Shown: piece after piece, positions 1-6,367 of the stretch
How the letters are laid out: each line of letters begins with the position of its first letter
Position numbering within the stretch: the first letter of the stretch is position 1
From: an uncultured Actinomycetes bacterium
GTDB lineage: Bacteria > Actinomycetota > Thermoleophilia > Gaiellales > F1-60-MAGs149
Length of the DNA stretch: 11,907 nt
Direction: 5' to 3'
Assembly: GCA_903873565.1 (NCBI GenBank)
Contig: CAIQOY010000027.1
Location: forward strand, 1-11,907
The notes under the pieces: generated by a model
Seen by the model: only the letters and a program-made list of their open reading frames with translations
What the model was told of the DNA's origin: nothing
The model's database searches: none
Position numbers and translations under genes: made by a program

Positions 1-151
1 CGACGGCGCGCAGGACGCCGCCCCAGATCGGCACGTCCGACCCGCGCGGCCCGCGCAGCAGCACGTTGCCCACGGAGACGACCGCGACGGCGAGGATGGC
101 CGCGGCCACGCCGAGCCAGAGCAGCCATTGGATGCCGGAGGCCGACTCCAC
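1..151 (-). CDS. N-terminal part of an unidentified one-helix membrane protein (partial)
   Basis: This reading frame runs off the left edge; only about 50 residues are visible, so the function cannot be assigned. It starts at a GTG (151-149) and reads VESASGIQWLLWLGVAAA at its N terminus. A hydrophobic stretch at about residues 8-28 looks like one transmembrane helix or an uncleaved signal anchor. A basic, Gly/Pro-rich segment (LLRGPRGSDVPIWGG) follows, with its positive charges consistent with a cytoplasmic side. The start is supported by a TACGAT hexamer ending 6 nt before the GTG, the same leaderless-type arrangement seen at two other genes in the window. Codon use is GC-rich at third positions, as in a real gene. 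It is divergent from the NlpC/P60 gene. The rest of the protein lies outside the window. Confidence 0.6.
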   Translation of the reverse strand, partial: MESASGIQWLLWLGVAAAILAVAVVSVGNVLLRGPRGSDVPIWGGVLRAV

Positions 152-157
152 CCCCGG

Positions 158-163
158 ATCGTA
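158..163 (-). promoter_or_regulatory. Putative -10 element of the left-edge gene
   Basis: On the minus strand GGGG precedes TACGAT, which ends 6 nt before the GTG at 151. Transcription would begin at or next to the start codon, so the mRNA would be leaderless. No clear -35 is visible. The form matches the TANNNT elements before the genes at 6368 and 11890. Confidence 0.5.
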
Positions 164-212
164 CCCCGCGGTCGTTGCCAGACCGTGATCCGGGCTGCGG
201 GGAAACCGGTGA

Positions 213-218
213 TAGGGT
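213..218 (+). promoter_or_regulatory. Putative -10 element (TAGGGT) of the NlpC/P60 gene
   Basis: TAGGGT sits in the divergent intergenic region, preceded by GGTGA. Transcription would begin near 225 and leave a leader of about 85 nt before the ATG at 311. I see no good -35 box. The call rests on the TANNNT form shared with the other promoters here. Confidence 0.4.
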
Positions 219-250
219 GAGGCCCGGACCGAACAGACGACCCGGCCCGA

Positions 251-287
251 GCCCGACGCCCGTCGGGCCGCGGCGCAGGAATGCGCC
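251..287 (+). promoter_or_regulatory. Two adjacent hairpins in the leader of the NlpC/P60 gene
   Basis: The first stem pairs GCCCGAC (251-257) with GTCGGGC (262-268). An alternative stem pairs GGCCCGA (244-250) with TCGGGCC (263-269). The second stem pairs GGCGCA (272-277) with TGCGCC (282-287) around a GGAA loop. That loop holds the only Shine-Dalgarno-like bases in the leader and the first base of an upstream in-frame ATG (281). The leader could affect translation, but it matches no riboswitch class that I recognise, and GC-rich DNA forms such stems readily. Confidence 0.35.
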
Positions 288-310
288 GTCGGGCTGCGAA
301 TCCGCCTCTG

Positions 311-1456
311 ATGCCCACCCCGCTGCACCGCATTGCCCGCACGGCCCTGCTGCTGGCCACGCTGGCCGCCGCGCTGGTCGCCGCGCTGCCCGTGCAGGCC
401 GCGCCGCGCGAGGACATCGCCGCCAAGCGCGCCGAGGCGGAGGCGGCACGCGCCGAGATGGCGCGCCTCGGCGAGGAGCTGACGCCGGCGATCGAGCGCT
501 ACAACCGGGCCGTCCTCGAGCTCGAGCAGGTCGAGGAGGACATCGCCTTCAACCGCAAGATGATCCGGGTCACGAAGGACAACCTGCGCCGCACCCAGGC
601 CGAGCTGCACCGCAAGCTGGAGCAGTCCTACCGGGTCGGCGAGCCCGACCTGCTGACCTCGGTGCTCGGGCAGGAGACGCTGACCGAGGCGCTCGCCGTC
701 ACGGAGCTCTTCACCCGCACCCAGAACCAGGCCGGGGACCTGATCACGGGCCTGCAGGCCGACCGCCGCTCGCTCAACCAGCGCCAGGGCAAGCTCGACC
801 GCCAGGAGGCGCGCGCGAAGGAGCTGCGCGCCCAGCGCGAGGCCGAGCGCGCCGCGATCGAGCAGGGCATCGCCGAGCAGCAGTCGCTCGCCGCCGGCCT
901 CGAGGACGAGATCGCCCAGCTGATCGCCGAGGAGCAGGCCCGCCAGGAGCGGATCCGCCAGCAGGCGCTGGCCGCGCTGGCCGCCCAGGAGGCCGCCAAC
1001 CAGGGCGGCGGCGGGGGCGGCGACGACCTCGCGCTCGGCGGCTCCGCCGACCTCGGCGCGGCCGCGGCCGTCGTCGAGGCGATCGAGCTGCCGCCGACCG
1101 ACGGGTCGATCGGCGCCCAGGCCGTGTCCGTGGCGATGCAGTACCTCGGCACGCCCTACGTGTGGGGCGGCGAGTCGCCGAGCGGCTTCGACTGCTCGGG
1201 GCTGACCAAGTACGCCTACGCGCAGGTCGGCGTCGGCCTCTCGCACTTCACGGGCGCCCAGTGGAACGAGGGCGTGCGCGTCCCGGCGGAGCAGCTCCTG
1301 CCCGGGGACCTCGTGTTCTTCCGGTCGGACCTCGGCCACATGGGGATGTACATCGGCGGCGGCCAGTACATCCACGCCCCGCAGACCGGCGACGTCGTGA
1401 AGATCTCGTCGATGGGCGACCGCGGCGACTACCAGGGCGCCGTCCGCCCCTACTGA
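311..1456 (+). CDS. Secreted coiled-coil NlpC/P60 peptidoglycan endopeptidase
   Basis: This is a predicted cell-wall hydrolase of 381 aa. The N terminus is a signal peptide: basic residues (HRIAR), a hydrophobic core (LLLATLAAALVAAL) and a PVQA|AP cleavage site near residue 27. Next comes a long Glu/Arg/Ala/Gln-rich coiled coil (about residues 30-220), as in PcsB- and RipC-type enzymes. A Gly/Asp-rich linker leads to a C-terminal NlpC/P60 domain (about 270-381). Its catalytic triad is visible as Cys295 (FDCSGL), His343 (LGHMGMY) and His355 (YIHAPQ). The family cleaves peptide stems of peptidoglycan, usually between D-iso-Glu and the diamino acid; the coiled coil often binds an FtsEX-type partner, which is inference here. 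An upstream ATG at 281 is in frame, but its ten extra codons use T-ending CGT, GCT, AAT and CCT, unlike the gene body. I therefore prefer 311, although neither start has a well-spaced ribosome binding site. Confidence 0.88.
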   Translation: MPTPLHRIARTALLLATLAAALVAALPVQAAPREDIAAKRAEAEAARAEMARLGEELTPAIERYNRAVLELEQVEEDIAFNRKMIRVTKDNLRRTQAELHRKLEQSYRVGEPDLLTSVLGQETLTEALAVTELFTRTQNQAGDLITGLQADRRSLNQRQGKLDRQEARAKELRAQREAERAAIEQGIAEQQSLAAGLEDEIAQLIAEEQARQERIRQQALAALAAQEAANQGGGGGGDDLALGGSADLGAAAAVVEAIELPPTDGSIGAQAVSVAMQYLGTPYVWGGESPSGFDCSGLTKYAYAQVGVGLSHFTGAQWNEGVRVPAEQLLPGDLVFFRSDLGHMGMYIGGGQYIHAPQTGDVVKISSMGDRGDYQGAVRPY

Positions 1457-1482
1457 CCGCGCGCCCGCTCGCGGGTCTGGGC

Positions 1483-1488
1483 TATCCT
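1483..1488 (+). promoter_or_regulatory. Putative -10 element (TATCCT) of the tRNA-Arg gene
   Basis: TATCCT preceded by GGGC ends 11 nt before the first base of the mature tRNA. That leaves a short 5' extension for RNase P to remove. No convincing -35 is visible; upstream lies the end of the NlpC/P60 gene. Confidence 0.45.
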
Positions 1489-1499
1489 GCGGCTTCCGC

Positions 1500-1572
1500 G
1501 CGCCCGTAGCTCAGCGGATAGAGCGCTGCCCTGCGGAGGCAGAGGTCGGACGTTCGAGTCGTCCCGGGCGCA
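1500..1572 (+). tRNA. tRNA-Arg, anticodon GCG
   Basis: A full cloverleaf folds without mismatches. The acceptor stem is GCGCCCG (1500-1506) with CGGGCGC (1565-1571) and discriminator A1572. The D stem is GCTC/GAGC. The anticodon stem is CTGCC (1526-1530) with GGCAG (1538-1542) around the loop CTGCGGA. The variable loop is AGGTC, and the T stem GGACG/CGTCC closes loop TTCGAGT. The anticodon is GCG (1533-1535), which reads CGC. Arginine identity fits: C35, an A at position 20 in the D loop (AGCGGATA) and A73. The 3' CCA is not encoded. G34 is unusual for this box, because most bacteria use A34 (inosine) in an ACG anticodon. The body closely resembles bacterial tRNA-Arg(CCG), differing mainly at position 34 of the anticodon loop. 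Confidence 0.93.
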
Positions 1573-1575
1573 TGC

Positions 1576-1617
1576 GACGCAGGGCCCCCAGCCGAGCGGC
1601 TGGGGGCCCGCCGCGTC
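1576..1617. terminator. Bidirectional hairpin between tRNA-Arg and the converging minus-strand gene
   Basis: GGGCCCCCAGCC (1582-1593) pairs perfectly with GGCTGGGGGCCC (1598-1609) around a GAGC loop. An outer GACGC/GCGTC stem (1576-1580, 1613-1617) extends it across a small internal loop. It starts 4 nt after the tRNA and abuts the stop codon of the gene at 1618, so it can serve both directions. It has no T-tract, which is common for hairpins in very GC-rich genomes. Confidence 0.75.
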
Positions 1618-2169
1618 TCAGGCCGCGTGCGGCGCCTGCAGGGACTCCACGTCCCGGACGAGCGTCGCCATCTGCTCGCCCTCCTCGTGGTGGGTCGTCG
1701 CCGGCTCCTGCGCCTCGGCGAGGCGCTCGCCGCCCTTCCAGAGGCCGCCCTTGGCGACGTCGTAGCGCATCCGGTGGTGGCGCAGGCCCGCGTAGCGGAA
1801 CTCGAGCTCGGGGTGGCGGCGGCTGACCTCGGCGAGCGCGTCGTCGAGGGGGTCGTCCGAGCCGAACGCGTACTCCGCCTTCGCGACCTCGTGGTGCTCG
1901 CCGCCGCGCTCGGGCTCGCGGCCCGGCTCGATCCGCACCCACGCGCCGCCCGTGGCGCGCTCGGCGTGGCGCTCCCAGCGGATCGGCATGCTCGCGTCCC
2001 CGAGCCGCAGCATGCGCGCCCCGCCGTCGGTGCGGCAGTCGGCGATGAAGCCGCGCACCGCGTCGGGCGGGCCCGTCACGGAGAGGTGGTTGCGGACGCG
2101 GCCGTCACCCTCGGGCTCGTGCTCGATGAGGGCGTGCACGCGCTCCGCGAACGATCGGCTCTCGGTCAT
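1618..2169 (-). CDS. Hypothetical protein, possibly Api92/YubB-like (DUF1281)
   Basis: This is a soluble, charged protein of 183 aa with no signal peptide or membrane segment. I do not recognise it firmly. It begins MTESRSFAERVHAL; around residues 27-45 it has an Asn...Gly...Phe-Ile...Cys pattern (NHLSVTGPPDAVRGFIADC). A second block follows at about 118-140 (YAFGSDDPLDDALAEVSRRHPELEFRYAG). This order loosely recalls Api92/YubB ferredoxin-like proteins, which have an N-terminal N-x-x-x-x-x-G strand-turn and a later block of helix plus FPxLxF strand. That family is mostly plasmid- or phage-borne, so the resemblance is only a hint. The start has a strong ribosome binding site, AGGAAGGA (2182-2175), 5 nt from the ATG. 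The Lys/Gly segment VAKGGLWKGGERL and an acidic/His-rich tail follow. Its gene ends against the tRNA hairpin, and ygfZ lies 94 bp upstream on the same strand. Confidence 0.75.
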   Translation of the reverse strand: MTESRSFAERVHALIEHEPEGDGRVRNHLSVTGPPDAVRGFIADCRTDGGARMLRLGDASMPIRWERHAERATGGAWVRIEPGREPERGGEHHEVAKAEYAFGSDDPLDDALAEVSRRHPELEFRYAGLRHHRMRYDVAKGGLWKGGERLAEAQEPATTHHEEGEQMATLVRDVESLQAPHAA

Positions 2170-2263
2170 GGTCGTCCTTCCTGATCGGGTGGCGCCTCCC
2201 AGCCTGCCCGGTCCCGCGCGTCCCGCGCTGCGGCCCCGCCGCCGACCGCCTGCGCCCGACCCG

Positions 2264-3160
2264 CTAGCCGGCGAGGCGCGCCGCGGCGCCGTCCGCGACC
2301 AGCGGCGCGTCCGGCTCGAGGTCGACGCGGGCGATCGCGATCGCCCGCACCTGGTCGAGCCACGGCGGCCCCGCGACCGAGGTGACGACGCCGACCTCGC
2401 GGTCGCCCTGCACGAGCGGGGTGCCGGGGGCGACGGCGCGCTCGAGGACGAGGCGGAGGGGCGCGCGGTTGGCGTGGCCGCGCCGGTGCAGGCGCGTGAC
2501 GGGCTCCTGCCCGATGAAGCAGCCCTTGGCGAAGGAGACGGCGTCGTCCACGAGCCCGACCTCCGCCGGCATCCAGCGCTCGTCGACGTCGTGGCCGAGG
2601 CGGACCGCGCCGGCCTCGATCCGCAGCGCCTCGAGCGCCTCCTCGGACACCGGCACGGCGCCGGCCCGGACGGCGGCGTCGAGCGCGCCCATCAGCCCGA
2701 TCGTGGGCACGACGACGTCGACGGTCGGCAGGTCGCCGAGCGCGCCCGCCACGGCCGTGCCCGGCAGCGCGACGGCCGCGGCGCCGGGGCCGGCCAGGCG
2801 GACCAGCGACCAGTGCCCCGTCTCGCGGATCTCGGCCTTCGCGGCCAGGCGGAAGCGCGCCAGCTGGGCGGCCAGCGCCGCGGCGGCGGCGGGCTCGGTC
2901 AGGAGCAGGAAGCGGCCGTCGCCGCGGTCGAGCACGCGCAGGTCCGCGACCACCTTGGCCTTCGGGGTCAGGAGCAGCGCACGGCGCGCCTCGCCCGCGG
3001 CCATCCCCTCGAGGTCCTGCGTGAGGAGGTTCTGGAGCAGCGACGCGGCGTCCGGGCCCTCGACCTCGACGGCCCCCGCAGGGGGCGCGGCGACGCCGCA
3101 GCCCGTGCGCAGCGCGTCGATCTGCTCGGCGGGGGTGAGGTCGGGGGTGACGGCGGCCAT
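2264..3160 (-). CDS. ygfZ: Folate-binding protein YgfZ (Fe-S cluster maintenance, GcvT-like)
   Basis: The 298-aa product has the YgfZ/GcvT layout and the family signature KGCFIGQE, with its conserved Cys at residue 214. In other bacteria YgfZ binds tetrahydrofolate and is needed for full activity of several iron-sulfur enzymes, including the tRNA-methylthiolating enzyme MiaB; the protein is cytoplasmic. The N-terminal half (EVEGPDAASLLQNLLTQDL) matches the family's usual opening, in which a residue-rich strand precedes a folate-binding aminomethyltransferase fold. The C-terminal barrel follows the signature (about 230-298). Length is close to normal for actinobacterial homologues. The ATG at 3160 has no clear ribosome binding site. 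Upstream, the minus strand carries GGGTACGTCC and CACCCT, either of which might be a -10, but neither is convincing. It is divergent from the PAP2 gene, with about 60 bp shared between the two promoters. I see no terminator after its stop, so it may be read on into the gene at 1618-2169. Confidence 0.9.
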   Translation of the reverse strand: MAAVTPDLTPAEQIDALRTGCGVAAPPAGAVEVEGPDAASLLQNLLTQDLEGMAAGEARRALLLTPKAKVVADLRVLDRGDGRFLLLTEPAAAAALAAQLARFRLAAKAEIRETGHWSLVRLAGPGAAAVALPGTAVAGALGDLPTVDVVVPTIGLMGALDAAVRAGAVPVSEEALEALRIEAGAVRLGHDVDERWMPAEVGLVDDAVSFAKGCFIGQEPVTRLHRRGHANRAPLRLVLERAVAPGTPLVQGDREVGVVTSVAGPPWLDQVRAIAIARVDLEPDAPLVADGAAARLAG

Positions 3161-3197
3161 CTCGTGGGGTGCTTCGCAGGGTGCGGTGGCGAGGACG

Positions 3198-3203
3198 TAC
3201 CCT
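3198..3203 (+). promoter_or_regulatory. Putative -10 element (TACCCT) of the PAP2-methyltransferase-mannosyltransferase cluster
   Basis: TACCCT ends 16 nt before the ATG at 3220, and a GGGAG ribosome binding site (3206-3210) lies 9 nt before that ATG. This promoter lies downstream of an in-frame GTG at 3169, which argues against that longer start. The overlapping minus-strand sequence GGGTACG could serve ygfZ. Confidence 0.5.
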
Positions 3204-3219
3204 GTGGGAGAACGAGCCG

Positions 3220-4194
3220 ATGGCGTCGACTGATTCCCCGCCCCGCGTCGGCGCCGCCGCCGCCCGCCCGCCCGACGGGCCCCTCTGGACGCGCGAGCGC
3301 GTGATCGTGCTGATCGTCGGCTACGTCGTCGGCCTCGGCGGGATGATCCTGCTGCGCGGCGTCTTCCTGTCGCCCGACCGCTACTTCCTGATCCTGCTGG
3401 TCCCCGCGATCGCCCTCGGCATCTGGAAGGGCTACATCCGCGACTTCCTGCCCCTGATCCTCGGGATCTACCTGTACGAGCACCTGCGCGGGGTCGCGCA
3501 CCTGCTCCGCCCCGAGCCCTACTTCATGCCGCACCTCGAGTTCGACCGGATCGTCTTCTTCGGCAACATCCCCCCGGTCGTCGTGCAGCAGTGGCTGTGG
3601 TCCGGCACGGTGCAGTGGTACGACCACGTGCTCGGGCTGCTCAACCGCGCGCACTTCATCGTGCCGCCCACGCTGATGTTCCTGATCTGGCTCGAGAACC
3701 GCGCGCTCTACTACCGCGCGCTGCTGACGATCGTCGGCTGCTCGATGATGGGCGCCCTGATCTTCCTCGTCTACCCGGCCGCCCCGCCGTGGGCCGCCGC
3801 GCAGATCGGCCTCCTGCCCGACCTGGTCAAGATCGGCTACGCGCAGGCCGACGCGGCCCCCGTCCAGGCCGGCAAGTCGTTCATCGAGAGCCTCGTCCTG
3901 CCGAACCCGTACGCGGCCGTGCCGTCCCTGCACACCGCCTACTCGACCCTGGTCGCCATCTTCGCCCTGTCGTGGCGGCGGCGCTTCGGCTACGTGATGT
4001 GCATCTACCCCGTGGCGATGTGGTTCACCATCGTCTACTTCGGGGACCACTACGTATCCGATATCCTCGTGGGCATCGCGGTCGCCCTGCTCGCCTGGTG
4101 GCTCGCGGGGCGCCTGATCGCCCGCCCCGGCCGGCTCAACCGCCTGGCCGGTCCCTTCGTCCCCCCGATCAACGAGGCCCGCTTCGGGCGCTGA
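3220..4194 (+). CDS. AUR1-like PAP2-family membrane phosphatase/phosphotransferase
   Basis: This is a polytopic membrane protein of 324 aa. After a short cytoplasmic Pro/Ala-rich N terminus it shows about six hydrophobic helices. Two PAP2 catalytic motifs are visible: PSLHTAYS with His238, and YFGDHYVSD with His277 and Asp281. The YPAAPPW segment and the compact H-x3-D third motif resemble AUR1-type PAP2 proteins, the family of yeast inositol phosphorylceramide synthase and many actinobacterial lipid enzymes. These enzymes form a phospho-histidine intermediate and either remove phosphate from a lipid or pass a phospho-head group to another lipid. Which of the two happens here cannot be told. 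An in-frame GTG at 3169 would add 17 residues but lies upstream of the likely promoter, so I use the ATG at 3220 with its GGGAG site. It heads a cluster with a methyltransferase 16 bp downstream. Confidence 0.87.
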   Translation: MASTDSPPRVGAAAARPPDGPLWTRERVIVLIVGYVVGLGGMILLRGVFLSPDRYFLILLVPAIALGIWKGYIRDFLPLILGIYLYEHLRGVAHLLRPEPYFMPHLEFDRIVFFGNIPPVVVQQWLWSGTVQWYDHVLGLLNRAHFIVPPTLMFLIWLENRALYYRALLTIVGCSMMGALIFLVYPAAPPWAAAQIGLLPDLVKIGYAQADAAPVQAGKSFIESLVLPNPYAAVPSLHTAYSTLVAIFALSWRRRFGYVMCIYPVAMWFTIVYFGDHYVSDILVGIAVALLAWWLAGRLIARPGRLNRLAGPFVPPINEARFGR

Positions 4195-4210
4195 CCCCCG
4201 ACACCGAACC

Positions 4211-5179
4211 ATGAGCAGCGAGCACACCGACACCCAGGCCGCCGCCGGCGCCGACCTCCGCCACCCGACGCAGGTGCCCGTGCGCTGCCCGCTCTGCGGC
4301 GCCGACGACTACGTCGTGCGGATCGAGGACACGATGGGCACCCGCGTCGCCGACCCGCGCGTGCACTACACCTGCACGTCGAGCGCGTTCGGCGAGCACG
4401 GTCGCATCGTCGAGTGCCGCTCCTGCCACCTCGTCTACATGAACCCGCGGCCCCATCACGAGGCCGTGGTCGAGAACTACGGCGAGGTCGAGGACCAGGA
4501 GTACATCGAGGAGGAGCAGGGCCGGCTCGAGACGTTCGCCGAGAGCCTCGAGCTCGTCCGCCGCTACCGCCCGTCGGGCCGCCTGCTCGACGTCGGCTGC
4601 CACGTGGGCACCTTCCTCACCCTCGCCGAGGCGGCGGGCTACGAGGTCGCGGGCGTCGAGCCCTCGCGCTGGGCGTCGGAGATCGCGCGCGGCCGCCTCG
4701 GCGGCCACGTCCACTGCGGCGCCGTCGAGGACGCCCCCCTGCCCGAGGGCGGGTACGACGTGATCACCCTCTGGGACGTGATCGAGCACCTGCCCGACCC
4801 GGCCCTCGACATCCGCGCCATCCACGCGGCGCTGCGCCCGGGCGGCGTCTTCGCCGTCTCGACCATGGACGTCGAGTCCCTGTTCGCGAAGGTGGCGGGG
4901 CGGCGCTGGCCCTGGTACATGCAGATGCACCTCGTCTACTTCTCGCGCCAGACGCTGCCCGAGATGCTGCGCCGCGAGGGCTTCCAGATCTGCGAGGTCA
5001 CGACGCACGTGCGCCGCGTCCGCCTCACCTACCTCGCCTCCCGGCTCGACGCCTACGCGCCGGCCGCGGGGCGGCTCGTCGGCCGCGCCCTGGAGCGGGC
5101 GGGCCTCGCCGAGCGCACCGTCGGCGTCTCCCTGGGCGACATCTTCACGGTCATCGCGAAGAAGCCCGAGGACGCCTAG
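4211..5179 (+). CDS. Zinc-ribbon class I SAM-dependent methyltransferase
   Basis: The 322-aa product starts with a four-cysteine zinc ribbon: Cys26-x2-Cys29 (RCPLCGADDY) and Cys69-x2-Cys72 (ECRSCHLVYMNPRP). It is followed by a Rossmann methyltransferase domain. SAM motif I is LLDVGCHVGTF (about 125-135), with His where Gly is usual; the acidic end of strand 2 is GVEPS, and a post-motif block reads LWDVIEHLPDP. This zinc-ribbon plus Methyltransf_23 layout is common in sugar, lipid and natural-product O- or C-methylation loci. The C-terminal 90 residues contain a WPWYMQMHLVYFS segment typical of the same group. The substrate is unknown. There is no ribosome binding site in the 16-bp gap after the PAP2 gene, so translation probably relies on coupling or reinitiation. 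A sugar or lipid carrier made by its neighbours is the plausible target. Confidence 0.87.
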   Translation: MSSEHTDTQAAAGADLRHPTQVPVRCPLCGADDYVVRIEDTMGTRVADPRVHYTCTSSAFGEHGRIVECRSCHLVYMNPRPHHEAVVENYGEVEDQEYIEEEQGRLETFAESLELVRRYRPSGRLLDVGCHVGTFLTLAEAAGYEVAGVEPSRWASEIARGRLGGHVHCGAVEDAPLPEGGYDVITLWDVIEHLPDPALDIRAIHAALRPGGVFAVSTMDVESLFAKVAGRRWPWYMQMHLVYFSRQTLPEMLRREGFQICEVTTHVRRVRLTYLASRLDAYAPAAGRLVGRALERAGLAERTVGVSLGDIFTVIAKKPEDA

Positions 5180-5185
5180 GCGGCC

Positions 5186-6349
5186 ATGGCCGTCGCCGGG
5201 GCCCTCGACGCGCCGGCGCGCGGCGCCCTGGCGGGCTGGCGCTACCCGCTCGCCATCGGCCTCCTCTCCCGGCTGGTCACCTTCGCCGTGGTGGGGCTGA
5301 TCGGCCTCGCCGAGCGTGCGCCCGGCCAGCCCCTCGGCGCCGCGCTGATCGCGCCGTTCGGGCGCTGGGACGGGATCTGGTACCAGCGCATCGCCGACTA
5401 CGGCTACGACCCCACGGTGGCGCACGGCAACGGGGTCGCCTTCTCGCCGCTCTACCCGCTCCTGATGCGAGCCGTCGCGCGGGCCCTCGACGCCTCGTAC
5501 CTCGCCGCCGGAGTCCTCATCTCGACGCTCTGCTTCCTGGTCGCGCTCGTGCTCCTGCACCGCCTGGTCGAGCGGCGCTCGGGCGAGCGGGTCGCGCGCA
5601 CGACGGTCTGGCTGACCGCCTTCTTCCCCGTCGCCTTCGTGTTCTCGGCGGCCTACACGGAGAGCCTCTACCTGCTCCTGACGGTGCTGCCCTTCGTCCT
5701 GCTCGAGGCGCGGCGCTTCGCCGGCTCCTGCCTCGTCGGCGTGCTCGCCGTGCTGACCCGCCCGACGGGGATCATGCTGGTGCCCGCGCTCGCGCTCCGG
5801 CTGTGGCGCGACGAGGGCCGCCGCCTCAGCCGCCGCTTCGCGCTCGGGCTCGTGCCGCTCGCCCTGATGCCGGTCGCCTACCTGGCGTTCGGCGCCTACC
5901 TCTACTACCGCACGGGCGACCCGTTCGCGACCCAGTCGGCCCAGTCCGCGGGCTGGGGCCGCGGCGCCAACCTGCTGCTCGTGCTGGCCATGCCGATCGC
6001 CATCCTGCACGGCCTCTACGTCGCCGCCCACGACCCCGAGCGGATCGGGTACGTCTTCGACACGGCCTGCGCGATGCTGTGGGCGCTCGTACTGATCGAG
6101 GGCTGGGTGCGCCGGCGGCTGCCGTCCGAGTACCTGCTGTACGGGTCGCTCGCGATCGCCCTGCCCGTCTTCGCCGGCACCTACCTGGCCCTGCCCCGCT
6201 ACGGCATGGGGGTGTTCGTGGTGATGTGGCTGCTGGCCATCCACGTGGCGGCCCGCCCGCGCGCGGCGCGCTTCCTGCGGGTCGCGCTGCCCGCCTCGCT
6301 GGTCCTCGCCGCCGTGCTGGTGCTGGGCGTCGGCGCCTACACCCCCTGA
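5186..6349 (+). CDS. PIG-V-like membrane mannosyltransferase
   Basis: This is a hydrophobic protein of 387 aa with roughly eight to ten membrane helices and a short cytoplasmic N terminus. The first extracytoplasmic loop carries FGRWDGIWYQRIADYGYD (about residues 58-75). This is the W-D-[GA]-x-W-Y signature of GPI mannosyltransferase II (PIG-V) and its actinobacterial relatives, with Asp62 as the expected catalytic acid. FSPLYPLL and FFPVAFVFSAAYTESLYLL further on are also typical of this GT-C family. Such enzymes use a polyprenyl-phosphate mannose on the outer face of the membrane. Whether the acceptor is a phosphatidylinositol mannoside, another glycolipid or a protein is not visible. The ATG at 5186 lies 6 bp after the methyltransferase stop, which supports co-transcription with it and the PAP2 gene. 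No terminator follows the stop at 6349. Confidence 0.87.
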   Translation: MAVAGALDAPARGALAGWRYPLAIGLLSRLVTFAVVGLIGLAERAPGQPLGAALIAPFGRWDGIWYQRIADYGYDPTVAHGNGVAFSPLYPLLMRAVARALDASYLAAGVLISTLCFLVALVLLHRLVERRSGERVARTTVWLTAFFPVAFVFSAAYTESLYLLLTVLPFVLLEARRFAGSCLVGVLAVLTRPTGIMLVPALALRLWRDEGRRLSRRFALGLVPLALMPVAYLAFGAYLYYRTGDPFATQSAQSAGWGRGANLLLVLAMPIAILHGLYVAAHDPERIGYVFDTACAMLWALVLIEGWVRRRLPSEYLLYGSLAIALPVFAGTYLALPRYGMGVFVVMWLLAIHVAARPRAARFLRVALPASLVLAAVLVLGVGAYTP

Positions 6350-6354
6350 GCGGG

Positions 6355-6360
6355 TACCCT
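6355..6360 (+). promoter_or_regulatory. Putative -10 element (TACCCT) giving a leaderless DDAH transcript
   Basis: GCGGG precedes TACCCT, which ends exactly 7 nt before the ATG at 6368 and starts 6 nt after the preceding stop codon. Transcription would begin at or next to the A of ATG. No Shine-Dalgarno is present, which fits a leaderless mRNA. The DDAH-methyltransferase pair can thus be expressed apart from the upstream cluster. Confidence 0.55.
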
Positions 6361-6367
6361 GCCGGCC

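Noticed and set aside
120..310. A c-di-AMP (ydaO) riboswitch, often found before actinobacterial NlpC/P60 genes
   Set aside because: A segment resembling the 3' part (GGCCCGAGCCCGAC) is present, but the rest of the conserved core is absent. The likely promoter at 213-218 leaves too short a leader for this riboswitch.
3169..3219. A longer PAP2 protein starting at GTG 3169
   Set aside because: The added residues are Arg/Trp-rich and unlike a membrane-protein N terminus. The start lies upstream of the TACCCT promoter and lacks a ribosome site, whereas ATG 3220 has GGGAG.
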